Assembly: GCF_002878395.1 (NCBI RefSeq)
Contig: NC_061111.1
Span: 30,803,196 to 30,867,195 of the forward strand
Direction: 5' to 3'
Source: Capsicum annuum
Lineage: Eukaryota > Streptophyta > Magnoliopsida > Solanales > Solanaceae
DNA length: 64,000 nt
In this document: in pieces, positions 8,841-19,480 of the stretch
Position numbering within the stretch: position 1 is the stretch's first letter
Layout: every line of letters starts with the position of its first letter
Notes under the pieces: model-generated
Databases searched by the model: none
What the model saw: the letters and a program-made list of their open reading frames with translations, nothing else
Told to the model about the DNA's origin: nothing
Position numbers and translations under genes: made by a program

Positions 8841-9422
8841 CTAGGTAGAGTTACCGCCATGCTGACTTGTCCTAGGCCTTAAATCCATTCCCTTGGATGT
8901 CTTTTCCACTCCTTCTCTAGATAGGGCTTTTGTATGTGGATCCGACACATTATCCTTTGACTTTACATAGTCAATAATGATAATTTCACTAGAGAGAAGT
9001 TTCCTAACGGTATTATGTCTCCATCGTATGTGACGAGATTTACCATTGTACATCATGCTCCCTGACCTACCTATTGTCGTTTGGCTATCATAGTGTATAC
9101 ATACTAGTGCCACTGGTTTAGGCCAATAAGGAATATCTTTCAAGAAATTCTGGTGCCATTCTACTTCTTTACCGGCTTTATCCAATGCGATAAATTCAGA
9201 TTCCATTGTAGAGCGAGCAATATAAGTCTGTTTGGATGATTTCCAAAAGACTGCTCCTCCACCAATAGTAAATACATATCCACTTGTAGATTTTACTTCG
9301 TTCGATCCGTTGATCCAATTTGCATCACTATATTCTTCGAGTACCCCAGGATATTTATTGTAATGCAAGGCATAGTGTTGAGTGTATTTAAGATACCCAA
9401 AACTCTTTTCATTGCTATCCAA
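8841..9422 (-). pseudogene. RNase H domain, copia copy 2 (open 193 codons)
   Basis: An unbroken stretch with the copia RNase H signature: [42 protein letters not shown], then [19 protein letters not shown] with the catalytic Glu, [11 protein letters not shown] with the Asp, [16 protein letters not shown] and the end [20 protein letters not shown]. Role: removes RNA from the RNA-DNA hybrid. The C-terminal end [12 protein letters not shown] is the normal end of this family's polyprotein. It is separated from RT by a frameshift near 9,300-9,420, where both frames overlap, so it cannot be made as part of the polyprotein. Confidence 0.85.
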
Positions 9423-10400
9423 TGAGTTTTGTTGGAATTACTCGGGTACTGACTCAATTTAGTAATAGAGCATGCTATGTCTAGTCGTGTACAGTTCATT
9501 ATATACATTAAACATCCCAATACTCTTGCGTACTCCAATTGTGAGTCACTTTCACCTTCATTCTTTCGAAGTGCAAAGCTCACATCCAATGGAGTCTTGG
9601 CAATACCGAATTCCATATACTTGAATTTTTCAAGTACATTTTTGATATAATGAGACTGTGACAATGCCAACCCTTGTGGAGTCCTATGGATTCTTATTCC
9701 TAAGATCACATCTGCAACTCAAAGGTCTTTCATATCAAACTTACTCTCGAGCATTCGTTTTATTGCATTTATGTCAAAAATATTTCTACTGATGATCAAC
9801 ATATCATCCACATATAAACAAACAATGACTTGATATTTCGGAGTGTCTTTAATATAAACACATTTATCACATTCATTTATCTTGAACCCGTTTGCCAACA
9901 TGGTTTGGTCAAACTTTGCATGTCATTATTTAGGTGTTTGCTTTAGTCCATACAACGAATTAATAAGTTTATACATCTTATTCTCCTTTCCTGGAACCAC
10001 AAAACCCTCAGGTTGTTATATGTAAATTTCTTCCTCTAATTTTCCATTTAGGAATGCGGTTTTCAAATTTATTTGATGGATTTCAAGATCATATACTACT
10101 GCCAAGGTAATTAACATTTGAATCGATGTTATCCTTGTAACTGGCGAGTATGTATCAAAGTAATCAAGGCCTTTTTTTTTATTTGAAGTCTTTTACTACA
10201 AGTCTTGCCTTGTATTTGTCAATAGTACCATCCGCCTTCATTTTCCTTATGAAGATCCATTTAGAACCTAAAGGTTTATTTGCTGGTGGAAGATCAATCA
10301 ATTCCCACGTATGGTTTCTTAAGATTGAATCAATCTCACTGTTGACTGCCTCTTTCCAAAATGATGAGTCTGACGATGACATCGCTTCTTTAAATGTTTG
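9293..10400 (-). pseudogene. Reverse transcriptase, copia copy 2
   Basis: RT is readable from SSSDSSFWKEAVNSEIDS (10,382 downward) through WELIDLPPANKPLGSKWIF, YKARLVVKDFK, LEEEIYI, the catalytic CLYVDDMLIISRN (YVDD at 9,803-9,814, intact), SKFDMKDL, GIRIHRTPQGLALSQSHYIK, and VLGCLMYIMNCTRLDIACSI. Interruptions include a frame change at about 10,180 within a run of T, a stop after EEEIYI, one near QTPK, and one after MKDL. Compared with copy 1 it is clearly younger or better kept. Confidence 0.88.
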
Positions 10401-10520
10401 AGGCTCATTTCCTACGAGAAATGTTACAAAATCTGATCCAAACGAATTATAAGTTCTTTGACGTGTACTACGTCTTGGATTCTCTTCATTATGTACATTC
10501 TCACTTGGTTCATCTCGAGG

Positions 10521-11348
10521 TCATTTAGATCCTCCACTAGAATGTTCATGCCTAATTTTATACGGGTAAATGTTTTTAAAGAATTCAGCATTATCTGATT
10601 CAATTACCGTATTTTCATTTATAGCCAAATGTTTGGATTTATGAACAAAAAACTGACATATTTTACTGCTTTTAGCATATTCTATGAATACGCAGTCCAT
10701 AGTCTTAGGTCCTATCTTAATCTTTTTAGGCATAGGAACTTGGACCTTTGGTAGACACCCCTACACTTTGAAATATTTCAAGTTGGATTTTCTTCTTTTC
10801 CATTTTTCATAAGGAATTGATTGTGTCTTACTATAGAAAACTCTATTGAGTATAGCCTCCCCCCACAGATTTTGCGGTAAATCGGAACTTATAAGTAAGA
10901 CATTCATCATTTACTTCAACGTTTGGTTTTTCCTTTCCACAATTTCGTTAGATTGAGGTGAATACGGGGCCGTAGTTTGATGGACGATTCCATTCTCTAC
11001 ACATATTTTGGTGAAGGAAGATTCATATTCTCCGCCCCTATCACTTCTTATCATTTTTATCTTTTTCTCTAACTGATTTTCTACTTTAGTTTTGTATTGC
11101 CTAAACGCATCTATTGCTTTATCCTTACTATTTAGCAAGTAGACATAACAATATCTAGTGCAATCGTCAATAAAAGTTACGAAATACTTTTTCCCACCAC
11201 ATGCTGGTGTTAACTTCATATCACAAATGTTAGTGTGTATTAAGTCTAAGAGATTGGAATTCCTTTCAACGGACTTATAAGGATGCTTAGCATACTTTGA
11301 TTCCACACACGCTTGACACTTTGATTCATTGCGCTCAAAGTTTGGCAA
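10521..11348 (-). pseudogene. Integrase, copia copy 2
   Basis: Starts with the zinc-binding end CQACVESKYAKHPYKS (Cys-x2-Cys). The core has IHTNICDMK, where the first catalytic Asp is Asn (copy 1 keeps Asp), RSDRGGEYESSF with the second Asp, and NEIVERKNQTL with the Glu. A stop near 10,910 and a frame change separate the C-terminal part (10,733-10,521, PKKIKIGPKTMDCVFIEYAKSS). The Asp-to-Asn change alone would be expected to stop strand transfer in DDE enzymes. Confidence 0.85.
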
Positions 11349-11830
11349 AACCTCTAAATTAATTAGTTTTCATAATGTTTTATAATTAACATGGCCTAAA
11401 TGTTCATGCGACAAATTATAAGACTCAAGCAAGTAAGAAGAATTTGAACTTTTATTGATTTCAACATTCATTATATTCATCTTACAAATGCCCTCGGTGA
11501 GATAGCCTTTTCCTACATACACTTCTCCTTTGCTAATTACAGTTTTTTCAGAAATGATTGCACATTTGAATCCGTTCTTGTCTAGAAGTGAAACAGAAAT
11601 CAAGTTCCTACGTAACTCTGGAACATACAAGACATTGTTAAGTGTCAAGACCTATGCTGAAGTCATTTTCAATCCCACTTTTCCTATTCCTTCTACCTTA
11701 GCCGTAGCGTAATTAGCCATATAGATCATTTTTTCTACTTGAGCCGGAGCGAATGATGAAAAAAACTCTTTATTGGCACAAACATGGCGGGTGGCACCAG
11801 AATCCACCCACCACTCGCGACGATTCCCCA
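11349..11830 (-). pseudogene. Protease and GAG-pre-integrase region, copia copy 2
   Basis: Aspartic protease active site WWVDSGATRHV is intact at about 11,784-11,816. It is followed by CANKEFFSSF and a long open stretch at 11,648-11,370 (LNNVLYVPELRRNLISVSLLDKNG, then LSHEHLGHVNYKTL, the integrase zinc-finger histidines). One stop (after KMTSA) lies between the two pieces. The protease would cut the Gag-Pol polyprotein. Confidence 0.82.
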
Positions 11831-11879
11831 CTAAGTTGCATTATGAAAACATAGCACACAGATCATCACATTCTTTGTA

Positions 11880-12826
11880 AGACTCAATCATATTAGCTTG
11901 GTCCTTTTTCTTGCCTTTCTTAGGGGCACGCCAATCCGTGAACTTTTGGCCAATATTGCCAAAGTTGAAGCACTTTCCCTTGAATTTCTTCTTGGGTTGA
12001 TTGCTTCTTTGATCGACTTTCTTCCTTTTCTTAGAATTATTTTGGTCATCTTCTACAATATGTGCTCTATTAATTGTAGAATTCCCTTTTCACCTTTTCT
12101 CGGCAGCCTTATTATCCTCTTCAATACGCAGTCGGACAATAAGATCTTTGACAGTCATCTCCTTGCATTTATACTTCAAGTAGTTTTTGAAGTCTTTCCA
12201 CATAGGTGGTAGCTTCTCAATGATCGCTGCTACTTGAAATGCATCATTCACAATCAAACCTACAAAGCAGTTTATGTGAGCACTAAGAACATTTTCAATT
12301 TGTTCAACTAAGTTATTTTCAAAGATATACCTTCTGCTAGGAGATCGTGGATGATTACTTGCAATTTCTGCACTTGAGAGACAATCAATTTGCTATCTAT
12401 CATTTTAAAGTTTAGGAACCTTACAACAAAGAATTTCTTAATTCCCGCATCCTCTGTCTTGTATTTTTGTTCTAGTGCCCCCCACAATTTCTTCGATGTC
12501 TTAGTTCCACTATAAACATTGTAGGGGTCATCTTGGAGACCACTCAATATATAATTCCTGCAAAGGAAGTCCGAGTGTTTCGAAGCCTCTATAATTATGA
12601 AACACTCTTTGTCCGAGGTTCCCTCGAACACCTCAGGAGCATCCTCACTAGTGAACCTTTGAAGACATAGTGTTGTGAGGTAGAAGAACATCTTCTGCTG
12701 CCATCGCTTAAAGTCAATGCCCGTAAATTTTCCGGGCTTATCCGCAGGTGCCATTGGTTGCGGAGCATTTGCTCGACTTGTTGAGGCAATACTAGTTTCC
12801 CCCATAGTCGTAGCCGCGTCTTGCAT
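11880..12826 (-). pseudogene. Gag, copia copy 2, with ruined zinc knuckle
   Basis: The ATG at 12,824-12,826 opens 172 codons containing the UBN2-type gag pattern: GKFTGIDFKRWQQKMFFYL, the segment ending NYILSGLQDD, LWGALEQKYKTEDAG, and KFFVVRFLNFKM. After a frame break at about 12,308 the gag continues (DFKNYLKYKCKEMTVKDLIVRL). The nucleocapsid knuckle at 11,930-11,975 reads CFNFGNIGQKFTDW: of the CCHC ligands only the first Cys remains, since the second Cys, the His and the last Cys each look changed by a single base. Gag normally packs the RNA into particles. Confidence 0.85.
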
Positions 12827-13150
12827 TTGACTTTAGTTAGTAATTTTTTCTGTCACCACAAAACAATAAAATTTAGTATTTTCAGAATACTACTTATAAA
12901 GTTAAGCAACTTTAAACTCTTCTTCTTGTTTCTAGTTAACGATGAAGTTTTTATGACATTCAATCGTCAACCGAGTGATCTTTAACTTGTGATGAAGATT
13001 TTATGTCTTCGAATCACTAGTTAAGTTCAAACAGAGTAGAAAACTTAAAGCTTTAATCTCCAAAAACAAGCAATATAGATTCTGGAGGTTATTCCTTAAG
13101 ATTTTTATCTATGGTGTACGGGTACAAGAATCTATATACATGCAACAAAA
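12827..13150 (-). other. Leader of copia copy 2 with two hairpin repeats
   Basis: Untranslated leader between LTR and gag. Hairpin modules at 12,941-12,968 and 12,991-13,017 correspond to those of copy 1 at 2,011-2,240. No standard tRNA primer-binding phrase is found near the expected LTR end. Confidence 0.55.
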
Positions 13151-13933
13151 ACTTCAACTCTAGTTAAAGTCTAAGACAAGAACACTTTTGAAGTTACTTA
13201 ACACCTTCAACACTAGATTATGAATAATCTATCTAAGAAGTATGTTTATTTTCAGAAAATAGATGAAATAGAATTTGTAAGGCCAAGTCCCTCGCCTACA
13301 CGAAGTGTCCTTAAGGAATAATTCCCGTCACTATACCCGAGGTTATGGAATCTTCCTCCTAGGATAAAATGGCCTTCAATTTGAACAATAGCGGTACCTC
13401 AAATTGTTGGATTCAATGAACTCACTCAACAGTTTGATTATTCACACAGAATGTTTCCGAACATGCAAACCATTTCATGAATCAGTATGTCATTTCGTTG
13501 AAGGATTGCATCCTTCTGAAGCATTAGTTCAAAATAGTGCATCCTTTTGAAGTATCAGTTCGAAACACTGCATGCATGCATATAACTGGAGGATCAAACA
13601 CAGAAAAATTTACTGAGTTTATGTTTTTTTCCTTTCGGATTAAATTTCTGTCAAATAAATTTTGTCCAAAAAAATAGATCTCATCGATTCGAAGCCGAGC
13701 GAGCGACAATGACAGCGCGAGGCATCTCTTATTTCTTGCCTCACTTAACAAGTGGAATAAGCGTTTTTTAATATAAACACTTGAAAGTCATATTCTCCCA
13801 CCAATGTAGGAGAAATAGTATACTTTTCATTTTAGAGTACATTTTCCATTTTAGTGTTTTCTTCTCTATTTTTCCTTTCACTTGGTTTCCTCCATTTTTC
13901 ATTCACACTTTTCATATACTTTTGAACCCAACA
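13150..13933 (-). repeat. 5' LTR of copia copy 2, lacking the TATA segment
   Basis: Starts TGTTGGGTTCAAAAG at 13,933 (minus strand) and matches the 3' LTR down to about 13,450. There the sequence jumps from U3 (before the TATA box) directly to CTGTGTGAA and TTGAGTGAGTT, which lie after the TATA box and RNA start in the 3' LTR of copy 1. About 200 bases, including GGCTATATAAACC, are therefore missing. The inner boundary near 13,150 is estimated. Confidence 0.72.
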
Positions 13934-14683
13934 GTTAAATTAATAGAACCACTACAAAGACATAACCCTACCAAACCAATAAGTATTTCTGCTAAAAGGA
14001 GAATTTGTTTCAACATTTTGGTTTTGACATTTTCTGAAACCTCGTTTCAGGCTATAAAGCAACAACTATGTGGGAGATGAAGGTCAATAAGTGGGATCTT
14101 TTAATAGTATATCATTGAGTTTTATTTTTAGAAGAATCTATACGCCATTCTTCATCCATCATCTATTTTTTTTCTTTTAAATATATATATTAAAAATATC
14201 TTAGTCAGCAGGTACCCCCTCTTTAGAAATGGAGAGGCAAAGTTGTATAATTCATTACTCTTCACTCAGCTATCTAAAATTATTCAGTAAACTCATGTTT
14301 CTTTTTGTTTGTAACAAAAAAGTCACTTAACGATGATATCACTTAGAAGGTCACTATCTTTGCCAATTACCTATTTTCATCCCAACGCAACCCACATTAG
14401 TTGATATTATTACTATTTTTATTAAATTTAATGATACGAAGAAATTATTCTAATTATGTTATTGCTATCGTGCACAATTATTTTGTTATTGCATTTATGT
14501 GTTAAAAAAATACTTTTCAAATTTTTATTTTATAACTAAGATCCAGTTTGTTCTATTTGTTTAAGTCCATCTCAAAGACTACAAGGAGAAGATAATATTG
14601 AAAAAGAAAAAAACAACAAAGGTTGATAATAAAGAGGGTGTTGACAAAAAAAAAAGGAAGACAATATATAGGGTAAAATAGGT
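13934..14683. other. Spacer between two copia elements
   Basis: About 750 bases of AT-rich sequence. The part at 13,936-14,090 is less AT-rich and has a short open reading (ETSFQAIKQQLCGR) that I cannot assign; it could be the tail of an exon. The phrase AAAAAGTCACTTAACG near 14,318-14,335 resembles termini of small DNA transposons, but no partner was found. No gene is supported. Confidence 0.4.
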
Positions 14684-14688
14684 ATTTG
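14684..14688. other. Left target-site duplication of copia element 3
   Basis: ATTTG, repeated exactly at 20,218-20,222 after the 3' LTR. Confidence 0.9.
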
Positions 14689-15421
14689 TGTTGGGTCATG
14701 GGCCTTTGTCCCTTCCTATGTGGATAAAATGAAGCCCAAGGCCAACCCACTTTTGCCCATAGGCCCATTACTATGGGGCATATATATTGATATTTTTAGG
14801 TCTTATTCACCATCACAAAAAGAGAGTTTTTAGCAGCCAAAGAGAGAAAAACAAAGCTGATTTTCGCACCTAAATTTCAGCCACAACTGTCAACTTCAAA
14901 TTGCAATTCCCGCTTTGTTTCTTGTCTGATTGAACTTATTTTTGGACTGATTGTTCATATCATCTCAATCTTTGATTAGGAACTGACGGATCTTGATTTG
15001 GTAGCTTGTAGCTCCTGTTCTTCATTCCCGAACAGTAGCTGCATTTTTGGTGCTTTCACTCCTTTATTTCTCTAGTGTTTGGTGCTATGGTTTATGTATT
15101 GTTTCTTTTTGTTTGACACTTGTTTGGTGTTCATTTTGGAGGACAATATTGTAACTCTTTGGTGATTATAGTGGAGGTTTGGTCCCGTGTTTTTTTACTC
15201 TTCACACCGAAGGATTTTTCACGTAAATTTGGTGTCTTGTGTGATTGCCTTTGTTCTTGCCCTATCGCATTTGTGCGGTAATTCATTTTCTACCATATTA
15301 CTTTGTTTTACTTGGTTTGCTTGTCTCCTCTTGGTTCAAGTTGAAAAGGAAAGTTTAGTCTTGGGTATTTTCTGCTGCTACCCTGTCAGACTCTTTGATT
15401 GTGTGTCCGTCTTTCCTAACA
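14689..15421 (+). repeat. 5' LTR of element 3
   Basis: 733 bp from TGTTGGGTCATG to CTTTCCTAACA, with TG...CA ends. A likely TATA region (CATATATATTG) is at about 14,778-14,790. It includes the CACAAAAAGAGAG and CGAACAGTAGCTGC stretches shared with the 3' LTR. Confidence 0.93.
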
Positions 15422-15423
15422 AG

Positions 15424-15436
15424 TGGTATCAGAGAG
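15424..15436 (+). other. Primer-binding site of element 3
   Basis: TGGTATCAGAGAG begins three bases after the LTR end and matches the complement of the initiator tRNA-Met 3' end used by most plant retrotransposons (TGGTATCAGAGC). Confidence 0.85.
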
Positions 15437-15462
15437 TTAGTTGTTATTGATTGTCGATTTGA

Positions 15463-16235
15463 ATGATGGATGCAAATATGAGCAAGATGGTATGTTTTAA
15501 TGGTAGTAACTATCATACTTGGAAAGGCAAGATTAAAGATCTTTTATTTGTCAAGAAAATGCATCTACCTGTGTTTGCATCTACTAAACCTGAATCCATG
15601 AAAGATGAGTATTGGGAATTTAAGAACTTACAGGTTTGTGGCTATATCAAACAATGGGTTGAAGATAATGTTAGAAATCATATTGTGAATGAGACACTTG
15701 CTAGAAGTTTGTGGGATAAGCTCGAGACACTTTATGCTTCGAAAATTGGCAATAACAAGTTGCTCCTACTTAAGCAATTGATGAATACCAGGTATAAAGA
15801 AGGCAGTCCTATTTCTGATTATATAAATGATTTTCAGGGTGTCCTTGACCAGCTATCCGAAATGGGTGTAAAGTTCGATGAAGAAATTTAGGGACTTTGG
15901 CTTCTTAATACTCTGCCTGATTCTTAGAAACCTCTTCAGTTTCTTTGACTAATTATGCTCCCGTAGGTATTGTAACTATGGAATATGTTAAGAGTGGTGT
16001 CTTGAATAAAGAGATGAGAAGAAGATCTCAGGCCTCATCTTCTTCATCTTCACACTCTGATGTTTTGGTTACTGAAGAGAGGGGGAGAAATAAGTCTAGA
16101 TATTCAAATAATAGAGATAAAAGTAGAAGTAAGTCAAGGTCCAAATTCAAGAATGTTACATGTGACTATTACAACAAAAAGGGGCATATCATGAAATATT
16201 GTTACAAGCATAAGAGAGATATAAGATGACAAAAG
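15463..16235 (+). pseudogene. Gag of element 3
   Basis: Begins MMDANMSKMVCFNGSNYHTW at 15,463, then has LWDKLETLYASK and LLLLKQLMNTRYKEG as in Tnt1 gag. A TAG at 15,889, a stop where LPDSW would be read (about 15,925), and a frameshift follow. The second half is open at 15,945-16,229 with a Ser/Arg-rich stretch (SQASSSSSSHS, KSRSKSRSK) and a zinc knuckle CDYYNKKGHIMKYC, where the second Cys is Tyr. Gag would form the particle; this one has a broken knuckle. Confidence 0.85.
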
Positions 16236-16630
16236 AAAGAAGGCGATAATGAAAATCGTGTTGTTGTTGTTACCAATGATGATCTTCTTGTTGCTTGTGG
16301 TGAGAATACCATTAATCTTGTTTGCGATGAGTCTAGCTGGTTTGTGGATTCTGGTGCTACTTCTCATGTTACGTCAAAGAAGGAATTATTTTCTTCTTAT
16401 ACTCTAGATAATTTTGGAATGTTGAAAATGGGCAATAATGATGAAGTTAAAGTACTTGGCATTGGCACTGTTTGTTTGGAAAGTAACAATGGTTCCAAAC
16501 TAGTTCTCAATAATGTCAAGCATGCTCCATATGTTCGATTGAATTTGATTTTTGTAGGGAAAACCTTGATGATGAGGGTTATGTTAACACCCTTGGTGCT
16601 GGCCAATGGAAGCTTACTAGAGGTTCAATG
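16236..16630 (+). pseudogene. Protease of element 3
   Basis: WFVDSGATSHVTSKKELFSSY at 16,338 onward keeps the catalytic DSGA triad region. The following part (MLKMGNNDEVKVLGIGTVCLE, LNNVKHAPYVRLNLI) fits Tnt1-type protease. A frameshift at about 16,615 leads into the GAG-pre-integrase domain. Confidence 0.82.
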
Positions 16631-17600
16631 ATTGTGGCTCGAGGTGACAAGTTGTCTAACTTGTACGTATTTCAGGGTTCTACTCCTAGAGGCCTGATAA
16701 ACTTGGTGGAGAATGATACTTCATCGGAGTTGTGGCATAGAAGGTTGAGTCATATGAGTGAGAAGGCGATTGATAGTTTTGCTAAGAAAAATTTACTTTC
16801 TGGAGTGAAACAAGCAAAGTTGAAGAAGTGTGTTCATTGCTTAGCCGGTAAATAGAAAAGAGTTTCTTTTTAGAGTCATCCGCCTTCAAGAAAGCTCGAT
16901 TTGCTGGAGTTGGTGCATTCTGATTTGTGCAGTCCTTTTAAAGTAAGGTCTCATGGTGGTGCACTTTACTTTGTAACTTTTATTGATGATCATTCTCGTA
17001 AACTCTAGGCATTTTCTTTGAAGTCCAAGGATCAAGTACTTGATTTGTTCAATAATTTTCAGGCCTTGGTTGAAAGACAGACAGGGAAGAAATTGAAATA
17101 CATCCGTTCAGATAATGGTGGTGAGTATATTGGTCCTTTTGATAGATATTGCAGAGAGTAGGGTATTCGGCATCAGAAAACTCTTCTAAAGACTCCTCAG
17201 TTGAATGGCTTAGCTGAGAGGATGAACAGAACACTAGTTGAGAGGGTTAGATATATGCTTTCAGATGCTAAGCTGCCAGATTCCTTTTGGGCAGAAACAC
17301 TTAATATGGCTGTTTATGTTATCAATTTATCTCCTACTGTTGCTTTGAATAGTGATGTCCCTGATAGAGTTTGGTCTGGTAAGAATGTTTCTTATGATCA
17401 TCTTAGAGTCTTTGGGTGTAAATCTTCTGTTCATGTTCCTAAGGATGAAAGGTCAAAGTTGGATGTTAAAACTAAACAGTGTATCTTCATTGGTTATGGT
17501 CAAGATGAATTTGGCTATCGCTTCTATGATCCAGTCGAGAAGAAACTTGTTACAGGTTGCGATGTTTTATTTTTTAAGACCAAACAATTGAAGATTTTGA
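16628..17600 (+). pseudogene. Integrase of element 3
   Basis: The HHCC zinc finger is complete (LWHRRLSHMSEKAIDSF...KKCVHCLAGK, 16,732-16,855). The DDE residues are present: Asp in LVHSDLC (about 16,921), Asp in YIRSDNGGEY (about 17,105), Glu in LNGLAERMNRT (about 17,215). Stops occur after GK (16,853), in VSF*SHP, at conserved Trp in RKL*AF (17,006-17,008) and in CRE*GIRH (17,159). From 17,201 to 17,575 the reading is open through VFGCKSSVHVPKDERSKLD and GYGQDEFGYRFYDP. A frameshift near 17,580 follows. Confidence 0.87.
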
Positions 17601-18690
17601 CAAATCTGAGAAGGTTGATTCTCAGAGTAGTGAGAGCCTAGTTGATGTTGATTCAGTTCCTTTGACTACTGCTTCTGAAATTTTTTTTCATGATGATGAA
17701 AATCAAGTTGATAATGAAGATGATGATCATGTTCAGAATGACCAGCAAGAAGTTATTGATGCTCTAGTGCAAGTTGATATGGTTGATTAATAACCAGTTG
17801 TTGATACTTCAGAGAGTTCTCTCAGATGATCTACAAGAGAGAGAATACCTTCATCTCGTTATTTTCCCAATGAGTATGTACTCTTGACTGGCGGGGGAGA
17901 ACCTGAGAGTCTTGATGAGGCCATGGAAAGTGAAGAAAAAGAAAAGTGGTTTGATGCTATAGAAGATGAAATTAAATCTTTGCAAGATAATCATACCTTT
18001 GATTTTGTTAAGCTGCCTAAAGACAGAAAAGCTTTGAAAAATAGGTTGGTTTTTCGGGTGAAGCATGAAGATGGTAATCCAATTTCATGGTACAAAGCTA
18101 GATTGGTTGTGAAGGGATTTAACCAGAAAAAGAGAGTTGATTTTGATGAGATATTTTCTCTGGTTGTAAAGATGTCATCCATTCATGTGGTTCTAGGCTT
18201 AGCTGCAAGTCTAGATTTAGAGGTTGAGCAAATGGATGTTAAAACTACTTTTCTCTATGGTGACTTAGATGAAGAAATTTATATGGAGCAATCCAAAGGT
18301 TTTGAAGTCAAGAGAAAAGAGAATTATTTTTGCAAATTAAAGAATAGCTTGTATGGTTTAAAACAAGCTCCTAGGTAGCGGTACAGGAAGTTTGGTTCCT
18401 TTATGAGTCAGCAGGGTTTCAAGAAGACTACTTCAGACCATTGTGTTTTTGTGCAAAAATTCTCTGATGGTGAATTTATTATTGTGTTGCTTTATGTGAA
18501 TGACATGCTTGTTGTTGGTCATAATGCTTACAGGATTCAAAAGTTGAAGCAAGAGTTGAGTAAGTCTTTTTCTATGAAAGACTTAGGACTAGCAAAGCAG
18601 ATTCTTGGCATGCAGATTGTCTGTGATAGAAAGCCCAAGAAATTGTAGTTATCACAAGAGAAGTATATTCAGAAAGTACTTCGAAGGTTT
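17601..18690 (+). pseudogene. Reverse transcriptase of element 3, catalytic Asp lost
   Basis: After an acidic linker (NQVDNEDDDHVQNDQQEV) comes GGGEPESLDEAMESEEKEKW and RT proper: YKARLVVKGFNQKKRVDFDE, EQMDVKTTFLYGDLDEEIYM, KNSLYGLKQAPR. The conserved Trp next to it is TAG (18,376-18,378). The catalytic motif reads LLYVNDMLVV, with AAT at 18,499-18,501, so the first Asp of YVDD is Asn. Another Trp-to-stop is at 18,646-18,648. Even a corrected frame would encode an inactive polymerase. Confidence 0.9.
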
Positions 18691-19462
18691 AACATGGACA
18701 AGGCTAAGGTTGTCAGTACACCTTTAGCTATGCACTTCAAGTTGAGCACGAAGCAGTGTCCTTCCAGTGATGATGAGAAAGAAGATATGAAGAAAGTTCC
18801 TTATGCTTCAACTGTTGGTAGTTTGATATATGCAATGATTTGCACAAGATTGGATAGTACTCATGCTGTTGGTGTTGTTAGTCGTTTTCTTTCTAATCCA
18901 GGAAGAGAACATTATAATGCTGTGAAGTGGATTATGAGATATCTTTGTGGCACTTCTAGTCTGAGTTTGTGTTTTGGTACAGGGAAACCTAGTCTTTGTG
19001 GTTATACTGATTCAGATATGGCCAGTGAAGTTGATACTCGTAAGTCTACTTCAGGGTATTTGGTTAATTTTGTAGGGGGAGCTGTGTCTTAGCAATCTAG
19101 GTTGCAAAAATGTGTTGCTCTATCTACTACAGAAGCTGAGCTTATTGCTGCCGTTGAAGCTTGTAAAGAATTGCTTTGGATGAAGAGATTATTGGGGGAA
19201 CTTGGTTGTGCTCAAGAGAGGTATGTGCTTCATTGCGACAGTCAAAGTGCCATACATCTTGGCAAGAATTCTACATTTCATGGTCGGTCTAAACATATTG
19301 ATGTGAGATACCATTAGATTAGGGATATGTTGGATTCTAAGTTGCTTGAACTTGAGAAGATTCATACGGATGATAATGGTTCCAACATGATGACTAAAGC
19401 TTTGCCAAGAGGGAAGTTTGAAGATTGTACAATGATCACCGGGATGGAGGTCTCCTCCACAT
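18691..19462 (+). pseudogene. RNase H and C-terminal end of element 3
   Basis: Phrases VPYASTVGSLIYAMICTRLD, LCGYTDSDMASEVDTRKSTSGY, LSTTEAELIAAVEACKELLW, and HCDSQSAIHLGKNSTFHGR follow the standard order and keep the acidic residues of RNase H. TAG replaces Trp in GAVS*QSR (19,090-19,092) and in DVRYH*IRD (19,315-19,317). The end MTKALPRGKFEDC lies just before the purine tract. Confidence 0.87.
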
Positions 19463-19465
19463 AGT

Positions 19466-19480
19466 CGGGAGGGGAAGAAT
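19466..19480 (+). other. Polypurine tract of element 3
   Basis: GGGAGGGGAAGAAT ends directly at the 3' LTR and would prime plus-strand synthesis. Confidence 0.8.

Larger units (their letters stand above)
7608..13933 (-). mobile_element. Ty1/copia retrotransposon, copy 2 (better preserved)
   Basis: Minus-strand copia element, same family as copy 1 but inverted, with long open pieces: gag (12,826 downward), protease, integrase, RT, RNase H. The 5' LTR starts TGTTGGG at 13,933 and the 3' LTR at 8,278. The 3' LTR is cut soon after its TATA box and joined to PPO at 7,608. Decay is moderate: an integrase Asp is Asn, the gag zinc knuckle has lost three ligands, and several stops and frame changes are present. 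The base after 13,933 would begin the target duplication (GTTAA), but the matching copy was lost with the other end. Confidence 0.92.

Noticed and set aside
11898..12212. 104-codon plus-strand frame
   Set aside because: Antisense shadow of the gag and knuckle region of copia copy 2.
13781..14080. 99-codon plus-strand frame
   Set aside because: Most of it is the LTR of copia copy 2 read backwards. Only the tail (ETSFQAIKQQLCGR) lies outside and could not be assigned.
15187..15450. 87-codon frame ahead of the element 3 gag
   Set aside because: Lies inside the 5' LTR; the same stretch is partly open in the 3' LTR (20,025-20,231) but hydrophobic and without a start context.
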